Source of the DNA: Linderina pennispora
Taxonomy: Eukaryota > Kickxellomycota > Kickxellomycetes > Kickxellales > Kickxellaceae
Assembly (NCBI RefSeq): GCF_002104995.1
Contig: NW_024468251.1
Span: forward strand, 1,426,001 to 1,490,000
Length of the DNA stretch: 64,000 nucleotides
Direction: 5' to 3'
The notes under the pieces are model-generated. The model worked only from the letters and a program-made list of their open reading frames with translations, was not told where the DNA came from and did not search any database. This document shows, piece by piece, positions 22,401 through 31,165 of this stretch. The position numbers and the translations under genes are program-made. Every line of letters starts with the position of its first letter. The stretch's first letter is position 1.

Positions 22401-24076
22401 TGCTTGTGTAGATCTAGCAGATGATCCACATCTTGGGCTGCTGGTTGGGTGCACTTGTACATGTCCATGTAGAATTGTCTGGCAACTTCAGGGATCATAG
22501 TACAGTCCTCCACAATGTTGCCAGTATTGGCATCCCGTAGGGCAGTGATTGTTGTTGAGGATGGTGGGTTGATGGCATTTCTGGTGCGCTGGTAGTTCCA
22601 TGTGTTTCGCCGATCTCCTTTACGAAGCCAGGTATTTTTGCAGCGGTCAGCGACATGGTCAGCCATGGTCACATATAGTGCCTTGGCCTCCTCTTCAATA
22701 GCTGCCATTTGGCTATGAAGTGCCTTAGCTGCTGCACTGGAGTTTGCCACACGTGCCTGGTTTGCCAAGTTGGCAAATTGGCGAAACTTAGAGCGCATGC
22801 TACGGTGCTTGCCACGATCTCGTTGGTAGTCCTCCTTGCGAAAGTGGTCAAGTATGTCAGCCAGGACTTGCATGTATGCTGGCAGTATCTCTCTGGGCGT
22901 TTCAGGGATGTTGCTGAGGAACATGTCAAATTTCTTGTTGACAAACTCAATATTGGTGTCAATATTGAGTTTGGCAGGGTCCAGACGGTATGGTCGGTGT
23001 GTGCGCTTAGGCTCAGGAGTCACAGAATCAATGGTGAGTATTATCGTCTTATGATCTGCCACTGGTAGAGCGGCGATGTACTCTGTGTTCCATCGCAAAG
23101 CCCATTCGAGGGGTACCAGAAACAGATCTAGACGAGATATGTACCCACCATGATTGTGGTTGTAGGTGAAGTCATCACCAGTGGCCCAGTTGTGGCATTG
23201 GCAGGTGCTGCTGATATGCGTTGGCACTGAAAGTCAAGGATATCCACAGTGTTGTTGTAGAGGTTATACATGGGAATGATGTGGAAATTGCGCTCATCAT
23301 CATTGGCATGTAGGCGGTCTCTGTATGTTGGGGCAATATTGAAATCGCCACCAATAAGCAGTGTCCAGCCATGTTCCTGGAACATGCTGGCTGCAGTCGC
23401 TATATGGAAGTGGAAGTCATCAGTTTCCTGTCCAAAAGGGCCATGTATGTTGATTAACAACAGGCGCAGTGAGGGGATAGTGAGGAATGTTGCTCGTGGT
23501 GATGAGAATGGTGTCTGCAGCTCTACAGCACCAAGTGCTTTGGCTGTCAGAATGACTGTGTCATAGTGGGCAGGGCGACCATCAGATCGTGTAGTAGTAG
23601 GGGCAGGTGCTGAGCAGACAAAAGCCATTGAATGCTCCCCGTAGGCGTGTAGATGGGTCAAATACACCTTGGAACTCCTGGATGAACACGATGTTCACAG
23701 CATTGTCTTTTGCGAGTTGTTCAAACTCAAGCAATTTCCGCTCATTACTCATTGCACCTTGCATGTTTGCTGAGGCAATACAGAGGCGTGGGAGGGAGAG
23801 TGGGTGGAGGGATGGTGGTTCAGGGACTGGTAGTTCAGCCCAGGCTGGTGAATCTGGGTATGGCGAGTCAGTGCCCGAAGGCTCCTGTTCTTGTGGATCC
23901 TCATTGTCACTATCGTTGTGTTCATCAGGCACAAAGGCAGCGGCAAGGATGTTTGGGGGTGGTGGTGGGCCTCTGGCTAATGGGGCATTAGCCATAGAGC
24001 CCGTTGAAGGTCGTGAAGAGGTAGGTCGTTTGCCAATGGTCTCTAACATATCTTCTCGAATTTCTCGAGCTGACAT
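19418..24076 (-). pseudogene. LINE copy B ORF2 (endonuclease-RT), frameshifted
   Basis: Same domain order as copy A: proline-rich leader, endonuclease with GDFN, linker, RT with YMDD, and a long C-terminal region ending in a C-x-C-x7-H-x4-C finger. The first ~290 residues match copy A almost perfectly. It has a private extra base near 22305 (in the linker before the RT). It shares with copy A the breaks after the endonuclease (near 23170), just before YMDD (near 21580) and after the RT (near 21340). The C-terminal block 19418-20734 differs from copy A at about a dozen residues. Confidence 0.88.
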
Positions 24077-24117
24077 TCAGAAACAGTTCCAGTTGTTAGC
24101 AGTTTGGTGCTAGTGTT

Positions 24118-25782
24118 CTAGTGAGCACTTGCAGCGCCCTGCTTGTCCAACTGTGGGGATGTGTGGCGGGCCTTCTTTGTGTGGGATCGTAGTCTGCGGC
24201 TTAGTGGAGCATCAGAGGAATCAGATGCGCTGTCCTCTATGATCTGCAGTCCCTCAGGGAGGGGTTCTGCTGGGGCGGCATAGGGTTGCTCGCTGTCCTC
24301 GTCATCTTCAAAGCCGAATTGCTCACTATATGAGCAAACTGATTGGCTGCTGAATGATGCGGCTGAGCTGTGGTCATCTTCGTAGAGGATGCGCTCAAAC
24401 TCGCTGGCAGTGGTTGGCACACTTGTGCCGTGGGGCAGCTGTGGCCCATATGGCGGGAAGTCAGCAAGGCCTTCTGGGGGAGTTGCCCTGGTTGGCGTTG
24501 ATGGGGCCTGCTGTGTAGAAGGTGTGGTTGGGAGGGATGCCATTTGTGCATTTGGCGATGCCTCAGCCATAAGGATGGCTGGTGAGATCGAAACTGGTCG
24601 GCCATTAGAGTTGCGTGGCTGGTCTGCCGATTGTGCGATGGCATGCTCACTCATTTGCACATCCAGGTCGGGGGAGGGCTCGTGGGTCTGTGCAGCTGGG
24701 GTGGCTGCAACTAGTGCCTCAGCTTGGTTGTTGTGGTTAGCGCTATGGCGCTGGGAGCGGGCGCGATGGCACTGAGGGCCTGGGCAGTGGCACTGCTCAG
24801 GGTTGATCTCCTTGCATCGTGGGCATGCCATGGTGGCATAATCACCCCGCAGGAGAGGGATTGGGAGCGGATGCTTGTGCATCTTGAAAGATGCAGGCAG
24901 CGTCTTCCCGTTGGGGACATGGAGTAGGAACTCCCAGTCTCCGTAGTGGCGCTGGTTGATGAGGACCGGCTCCAGGTGGGAAACTTGGCCGTAGGGCCTG
25001 AGTGCTGCGCGGATTCTGTAGGGCAGCGTTGCTGGGACGTGGGCAATGGCTACGTGATGGATCACGCCCATTGCCGATGTCCACTGCAGCTCCTGGTTGC
25101 CAAGCCGGAATGGGTGCTTAGCGATGGTGATGGCGTCGTCCAGGCTCATCAGGGTGACGCCGATCTTCTCTGCCGTGCGTGTGAAAGAGAATATCGGGTA
25201 GTTGCGGTGCGACGGTGGCACCGTCGGGCGGCCTAGAGCCGCAAAAACCTGGTTCTCAATCAGCGTTGCACGGTCGGGGTTCGTGCTCGCAATTGGCACG
25301 TAGATGGTTGCCGAGTTGAGCAGCGGTGCATACTCAGCCTTCTCGGCCTCCATCTGACGTGATGGGCGTCGGGGCGCTGGTGGGCCTTGGCTTGCGCCCT
25401 GGCCGGTGCTGCGTCCTCGGGGCGCGCGTGGGCGCTTGTGGCCTCCTACTGCCTCGGCATAGGAGAGCTGCCTGCGCGGTGGGGCAGTCCCTGGCACAGC
25501 GGCGGCGTGGTCCGCATGGCCACCGCTGGTGATGCCAAGAGCCGCCCATTCTTCGTCTGGCACTACTGCTGCCAGCAGCTGCACTGGTTGCAGATCTGGC
25601 GAGAATCCCGCAGGCCGTGGCGCCACTGCATTGGCCGTGACAGCCGTTTGGGGCGTTTGCGCAGCAGCTCCACCATGGTGGGGATGATGCGCCGTGGGAA
25701 CGCTGGTCGCAGCCGGGTCATTCGCGGTTGCGAGCTGGGTTGGTGCGTTGCCAGAGGCAACGAGGGGAACGTAGTTCGCCAT
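24118..25782 (-). CDS. LINE copy B ORF1 protein
   Basis: 554 residues, intact. The N-terminus is Ala/Pro/Thr-rich and low complexity. A middle region (about residues 165-300) has the spacing of an RRM-like ORF1 domain. A cysteine-rich knuckle CPRCKEINPEQCHC follows near residue 310, with further Cys and His. The C-terminal 200 residues are acidic and serine-rich. In L1/Tx1 elements this protein binds the element RNA. It starts at the first ATG after a GC-rich repeat region and ends 41 bases before ORF2. Confidence 0.85.
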   Translation of the reverse strand: MANYVPLVASGNAPTQLATANDPAATSVPTAHHPHHGGAAAQTPQTAVTANAVAPRPAGFSPDLQPVQLLAAVVPDEEWAALGITSGGHADHAAAVPGTAPPRRQLSYAEAVGGHKRPRAPRGRSTGQGASQGPPAPRRPSRQMEAEKAEYAPLLNSATIYVPIASTNPDRATLIENQVFAALGRPTVPPSHRNYPIFSFTRTAEKIGVTLMSLDDAITIAKHPFRLGNQELQWTSAMGVIHHVAIAHVPATLPYRIRAALRPYGQVSHLEPVLINQRHYGDWEFLLHVPNGKTLPASFKMHKHPLPIPLLRGDYATMACPRCKEINPEQCHCPGPQCHRARSQRHSANHNNQAEALVAATPAAQTHEPSPDLDVQMSEHAIAQSADQPRNSNGRPVSISPAILMAEASPNAQMASLPTTPSTQQAPSTPTRATPPEGLADFPPYGPQLPHGTSVPTTASEFERILYEDDHSSAASFSSQSVCSYSEQFGFEDDEDSEQPYAAPAEPLPEGLQIIEDSASDSSDAPLSRRLRSHTKKARHTSPQLDKQGAASAH

Positions 25783-25877
25783 TTCTTCACAAATTCCAAA
25801 TAAATTTGAAATTTATGCGTAACAGGTGAAGCGCTATGGCGCTGGCGGGTGCAGTTGCGGTTGGTGGTGTGGCTGTT

Positions 25878-25950
25878 GGGCGGTACTGGGCGGTACTGGG
25901 CGGTACTGGGCGTACTCAGGGCGTAATCCGGGCGTACTCAGGGCGGCAAA
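25878..25950 (-). repeat. GC-rich short tandem repeats at LINE 5' end
   Basis: On the plus strand there are three perfect copies of gggcggtact (25878-25907), then degenerate copies gggcgtactca, gggcgtaatcc and gggcgtactca. Repeated GC-rich units just 5' of ORF1 are common in LINE promoters, so a promoter role is plausible but not shown. Confidence 0.6.
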
Positions 25951-26014
25951 CAGTGCGTTGCGGCGGCGAAAGAGTGCAAAAAGATTACTGCGCTAAGAGG
26001 AGCGAAGAAGAGAT

Positions 26015-26087
26015 GCCCGGCTAGCTCAATCGGCAGAGCGTGAGACTCTTAATCTCAAGGTTGGGGGTTCGACCCCCCCGTCGGGCT
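26015..26087 (+). tRNA. tRNA-Lys (CTT)
   Basis: Acceptor GCCCGGC pairs with GTCGGGC, the anticodon loop is ACTCTTAA (anticodon CTT), and the T arm is GGGGGTTCGACCCCC. No intron. A T-run follows near 26093-26096, fitting a Pol III terminator. It lies next to the 5' end of LINE copy B and is transcribed away from it. Confidence 0.95.
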
Positions 26088-26587
26088 GCTCTTTTGCCAT
26101 TCTCCTTTTTGCAAAAAAAACGGGATCAATCGAGGTGGAACTCGGTGTATTTTTTTGGCTGCGGAATTTTTCGATACGACAATGCTACTGCGCTGGATTT
26201 ACATGTTGACAAGTAAGTTTTTGATGGTAATAGGGTTGAAGAGTATTGCAGGGATACTTGTGCTTTTTTTTTGTTTTCTTTCACAGCTAGCTATAGGGCC
26301 GCAAGCAACTAAATGCAAGAAAACAGCAAGCATAAGTGATGAGGAAAGGAAGCGTCCATATTCTGCACCTGCAGTATATTCATTGTGAGGGAGAGTTTAC
26401 TGGCATATCTAACTCTGGCATGGCAGCTGAAGGATATCACTAGAAAGGAAGTAGAGGCAATGCGGTTTGGATTCAGTCACCCCAAAGTCGAGTTAGTCTG
26501 TTTCAGATTGTTGGGGTTGAAGGTGCGAATGAACGACTCTGCCCTCCCTGAGACAGAACCCAACCGGAAATTAGTGGTTCTGCCTCT
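26088..26587. other. tRNA intergenic region
   Basis: No convincing gene. The ORFs here are short and lack family features. Confidence 0.5.
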
Positions 26588-26660
26588 GGCCGCGTGGCCC
26601 AATGGATAAGGCGCTTGACTACGGATCAAGCGATTCCAGGTTCGAGTCCTGGCGTGGTCG
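26588..26660 (+). tRNA. tRNA-Arg (ACG)
   Basis: Acceptor GGCCGCG pairs with CGTGGTC, the anticodon stem CTTGA/TCAAG encloses the loop CTACGGA (anticodon ACG), and the T arm is AGGTTCGAGTCCT. No intron. Confidence 0.95.
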
Positions 26661-28439
26661 TCAATAGAGCAGCTTCTACATTTTTATCATTTTGCACCTT
26701 GCAAAGTGATCTGGGTCTGAGCCAAACGTCATCACTAACTTTTGCATCAACCATTAGAAAATAACCCAGTTTTTGTAATCTTGCAGTAATCGCTTTTTAA
26801 CTGGTGAATAGATTTCATAATGATCTACTCGTTCATCTTTGACCTTGGTAACCGGGGAATGGGAAAGACAGGAAAGCTGGAATGACAAAAGTTGTCAAGA
26901 TACTGATTCCTTGATGAGACGATGTATCTTGGCTGCTCTATTCCCCTGCGACCACGCTCATGCGCATTATACATTTTGTCGTGCTGACATTCGGGCAACC
27001 CCATGCCCTTCACCACTATGTGCAGATCCAAATCCCTACCTGTATAGACATTGTAGGCCAGAATGGCCCATCCTCCCTTTTTTCTCTTCAGCAATTTCTG
27101 GTTATATTCATGACATAAAGCTCATAACTACTGGACTCTCTGAAGGTCAACATGTTGGCTTGCCCGATGTTGGTTTTATCGTCACCGAGAGCTTCTGAAG
27201 TCTTCATCGTGACATCCAGTGCTTATTAGATCCTCGTGTATATGATAGTAGTGAGGCATCATGCTAATAATAATTGAATATGATAAAGAGAGTGTGGAAG
27301 CAAGAGGTGACGATCTACAGTGTAGGAGGTGCGGTTGATTAGACTCTACAGCTGCTGGCCCAAACCAATACTTGCCTTGTCTAGTCGATTAGAAGCATAA
27401 TGCCATATGTGTCAGTAGTACCACATCAGAAGCCAAAGAGACACACGCATTGACAAATCGTATGGCTGAGCATGGATAGACTATGGCCATGAGGGATATG
27501 CCAAGGTATTTACTCTCTATCATAATGCTCTGCTCATACTGTTAATAATCAGATGAGTATTTATCACCATATATAGAGGAAAATATATATATATGAGAGC
27601 AAAACTGAGGAGAAAAGGTGGACTGTTGGGTGCTTGGGGCCCTTTTAAGCGTGTGGTCAATCTTGACATCATGCTGCCAACACCGCCCTATGCCACCATG
27701 CTTAATACCTACATCAGATATTTATGTAAAAAGTTAGGCTCTGGGTGTCGTAACAAAAGACATGATGTAGCCAAGCAAACAATCCATACTCTCATTGTTC
27801 ATATACTTGCCCAGCTCCGATCCCTTTGCATATATCTCTTTCAAACATATGCTTATGCTCTGCTCTCGCCCAACCATATCTCTAGAACTAGGTGATATAG
27901 ATTTACTGCCAAGCACTATTTATCAGTAAGCTATGAGATAGGTGTGCAAAGTGGTATGTGTACGATTCATGAAAAAAACAGCTAGCAGGTTAGATAAAAA
28001 CAAAAAAACAAAAAAAAAAAAACAAGCGGAGCTTAGGAACCAAATGGTAAACAAAGGGTGTATTAGTATATGTTAGGATCTGTTAACCTAGAAGATGAGT
28101 GGTTATCCGGTATATGGAAAAAACAACTTCTCAAAAATATGTGTAAGGGGAAGAAGGGAGGCTGTTCGGCTGTCTGGGCCTTTGTACGTGTGTGTTTCAG
28201 CCTTGAAATTCAAGATCAGGAGTCTCTCCTGCGCCACCATGGGCAGCAAGATCAACACCAACAAAGCAGAGCTAGCACGATTGGTGAGTCTAAAGTACAG
28301 GCAGGTGACGCCACAATCCACTTAGGATGTAAATAAATTTGATTGTGATCTGTACATCGATACTGTTAGCAGCAAAAAAAAGAGGTCTTGTAACCGTCGC
28401 CTCAGCTTCGTCGACAAAAGCAAAAAAGGAGGGTTACGT
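26661..28439. other. Gene-poor region
   Basis: No gene that I recognise. ORFs of up to 119 codons occur around 26825-27198 on both strands but show no family motif. A poly(A)-rich run lies near 27996-28024. At 28240 an ATG in a strong context (gccaccATGG) opens MGSKINTNKAELARL, followed by GTGAGT, which could be a first exon and splice donor. I could not find a matching second exon. Confidence 0.4.
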
Positions 28440-28440
28440 T

Positions 28441-28521
28441 GATCAGAGTGGGATTCGAACCCACGCCTCCGGAGAGACTGCGGCCTTAACGCAGCGCCTT
28501 AGACCGCTCGGCCATCTGACC
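28441..28521 (-). tRNA. tRNA-Leu (AAG)
   Basis: Class II tRNA with a long variable arm (GTCTCTCCGGAGGC). Acceptor GGTCAGA pairs with TCTGATC, the anticodon stem CTGCG/CGCAG has the loop TTAAGGC (anticodon AAG), and the T arm is GGGTTCGAATCCC. No intron. Confidence 0.95.
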
Positions 28522-29042
28522 CTCAGTAATTGATGAGTTGGACTAAATTAGTATATACATAAACTCAAGCTTGCTTTTGTCCTTCTGCCGACGCCTTCTG
28601 TTTACCACCAGTTCCTTTCTTTCTGCCTCTACTCATCAAGGATTTGGTATGACCATTGCCCAGTCTAACGTAACAACGAGCTGTGCCCTTTCATCTCGCT
28701 ACCTGTGATGATTAACGGCTGCAAGCTGATCTACAAACCATACTATCAACAGCGCCAGCACAATGGCCTGTGAGCAATCGCGCAGAGCTTAGGGCCCACT
28801 TCCCTCCTTTTTGTATCATGTCTGGGTACCAATCTCCACGCTCTGACCTTTGTTTTCCGAGAGCGTACAGCTATTCCAATTGTCCGCATTGCTTATTACA
28901 AGCCTTACATAGGTCCTCCTTTTTTCTTCTCTGATGATCGTCTTCCAGTCCATCTTCCTTATGCTTCTAGTATCACAGAGCCAGTATGTCTGGTCGCTCC
29001 TCTACTCATCCAATTGGCGGCATGGCCAGAAATGTTTCTATT
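28522..29042. other. Intergenic region
   Basis: CT-rich, no gene seen. It lies downstream of the MutS homologue and upstream (by strand) of tRNA-Leu. Confidence 0.5.
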
Positions 29043-30060
29043 TTAAACACTGCGTCTCCTGATGGCAAACTGCCGGGCAGTCTCTAGCACCTCATCGGGC
29101 ATCCCGGCTATCTGGGCTACATACAGGCCATGCGATCTCTCGCAAATTCCCGGCTTGACCTTGTGCAAAAACGCAAACCCACCCTCACCGTCTTCATATA
29201 TCGCCGTATGTAGTGGCTGCACCCCGGCCAGCGATGGCACGGCATGCGGCACCAGCTCGTGGTAGTGTGTAGCAAACAGCGCCTTGCATCTGACCTTGTC
29301 GTGCAGATACTTCAGTGTCGCATAGGCAATCGACACTCCGTCCCTGGTCGACGTACCGCGCCCAATCTCGTCCAGGATCACCAATGACCGGCTGGTCGCA
29401 TGCCGCAGGATGTCTGCCGTCTCGCTCATCTCCACCATAAACGTCGACTGGTCGAGTGCCAGATTGTCATGGGCCCCGATCCGCGAGTAGATGGCATCAA
29501 CCACATGCAGCTGCGCTTCGTTGGCAGGCACAAAGCTACCAGTCTGCGCCAGAATCGATATCAAGGCGACCTGGCGCAGGTATGTACTCTTGCCGCCCAT
29601 GTTCGGCCCTGTCAAAAGAAGTACCTGGCTCGAATCTGCATTAAACGTGCAGTCGTTGGCAACAAACTGGCGGTTTGCAGAAATCAGCTGGGCCTTCAAC
29701 GATAGGGTGCCGGCCCGCCGATGATCGAGTGCCTGTCATCCCGGTCCGTGACAAACTGCGGCCGAGAAAACTGGTGCCTTGCAGCTAGAACAGCCATCGA
29801 AATAGCCACATCCAACTCGGCTAAAACCCTGCTGTTGGTGCGGATCCTCGAGCTGACCTCCAAAACGCTGTCTCGCAGCTCCTCAAAGACACGAAGCTCC
29901 TCTGCCCGAATCAGACTATGCACCATTTCAATCTCCGACAACAAGTACGTCCATTCCGCGTTCTCAAACCGGACCTTGCTTTTCAGTGTCTGGATCATAC
30001 GGAAATCTGAGCTGTCAAGGAGTGTGCTGGCGCCGCTCACAGTTATTCTCTTTGAGCTTC
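29043..30060 (-). CDS. MSH1: MutS homologue, C-terminal half (probably MSH1), two frameshifts
   Basis: DNA mismatch-repair ATPase. From the N-terminal side: the lever/clamp part (ENAEWTYLLSEI), the GRHPIVE motif, the FVAND strand, Walker A TGPNMGGKST near 29600, the SRIGAHDNL loop, STFMVEMSETA, Walker B DEIGRGTST near 29360, the THYHEL switch and a helix-turn-helix end. The STFMVEMSETADIL segment matches bacterial-type MutS and mitochondrial MSH1 better than MSH2-6. Two breaks near 29700-29720 each vanish if one G is removed. Upstream of about 30060 I find only stop-rich sequence, with no mismatch-binding domain, so the gene is either truncated or its 5' exons are not recognisable. The C-terminus is complete. 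Confidence 0.7.
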
Positions 30061-31165
30061 CTCATTCAAATGGGTGAGGCGTGCACTGTAGTTAGGCTAG
30101 AGTAGCTGCTGTCTTGTGCCTATGTCATGCAAGGTTATCTCACCCAATTTAGGTCTAAATATATCCAGGTCATCTGGCAGGAGATGCAACCAGTTGGCTA
30201 AAAATACACTACCGGTTGATATCAGAAAGAAGGCAGACTTGACGCCGGGCAGGCTTCAAGTCCATTGTGCATCAATAGCTGATAATGTGCGTAGAGCAAG
30301 CCGTGCCAATCGAGCAGGTAAGGGGAAGAATGTACCATCGAGGAGCTGTACATGTCACCAGTGTGTGCCGCGGTGCTCATGGTCAAACAAATCTATTTTG
30401 GGGGGCACTAACTGAGAAACTGATGCATTGTTCGAAGATACTCATCACATTCGCAGCATCTGGTTGAGCAGAGATCAGAGGGAGAGTGCCAATAGTGGAG
30501 AAAATGGCACGGGGACATGCAGCTTTATGTTTAGAGAGAACAACCGACACACAAACTGCCTTTGCCATCAGCGCATATCTCAACGCCACACGATATGAGT
30601 GCCTTTTGGCTGGATCGGTGGTTCCAGTGTATTGGGCGCTTCTTCGAGACTTGGCGCATCCGCTGGTCGCGGCTAATCGGCCATCTACTCTACTTTGCAG
30701 GCATTGAGGAAAATTCGTCAACAAACCACCGAATCTCTTTTTTTGGGAAGTCGCGCAGGTTGCCAATCAACTCCCCAAGGGAGAATGAGCGGGTTAAAAA
30801 AGCGCAAGTGGATCTGCAGGCTATTTTTGCCACACACGCAGAGGCAAATAACAATACAGTTGGAACACAGAGGGAGAATGCGCTTTTGCAAAAATAAAAG
30901 GGCTATTCATCCCTTCGCAGTTTTGGAAAACAAAGGAATCTTTTTTCTCTTCTTTTTCCATCGTCTCTATTCGCCTCTCCCCTTCAATCTCGCTATTTTC
31001 ACGCATAACTCATATTTCTCAGCTACGCAAGCATCGTCTAATAGTGTAAGTCTCCAAGGTTTTCCAGTATTTTTTGGGCTTATCCGTTCCACAGGTGTCC
31101 TTCAGCTAAAGCAGTAGTATTTCCACGTTAGGTTAAGCAGTTCCTGATCGTTCATTTCCCGGTTA
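30061..31165. other. Region between MutS homologue and chitin synthase
   Basis: No confident gene. A minus-strand ORF (30383-30766) and overlapping plus-strand ORFs lack recognisable motifs. The last part, 30900-31165, is pyrimidine-rich and likely holds the chitin synthase promoter and leader. Confidence 0.45.

Larger units (their letters stand above)
16979..25046 (-). repeat. Right arm of giant inverted repeat
   Basis: This is the mirror partner of 1-8114. Here the LINE continues past the window-limited match to a start codon at 25782 and a 5' region near 26 kb, so the homology probably also extends left of the window in the other arm. The inner end is at the tract reading aaactttttattctttta. 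After this tract the right arm continues into the longer form of a small inverted-repeat element, and the left arm into a deleted form. Confidence 0.93.
19350..26000 (-). mobile_element. Non-LTR retrotransposon (LINE), copy B
   Basis: The more complete copy of the L1/Tx1-like LINE. ORF1 is intact at 24118-25782. ORF2 runs from 24076 down to about 19418, with RT motif YMDD at 21566-21577 and the C-terminal zinc finger near 20060. The 5' region up to about 26 kb has GC-rich tandem repeats. The 5' boundary is uncertain, but a tRNA-Lys gene starts at 26015. Target duplications were not identified. Confidence 0.88.

Noticed and set aside
1-25046. The inverted repeat as a simple fold-back assembly artefact
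   Set aside because: The arms differ by about 4-5% in the flank and carry different forms of the inner element, and the spacer is long and complex. A read fold-back would give identical arms with almost no spacer. Assembly error is not fully excluded without long reads.
26825-27198. Overlapping 89- and 119-codon ORFs on both strands
   Set aside because: No family motif, no conserved context and no clear start; reported only as part of a gene-poor region.
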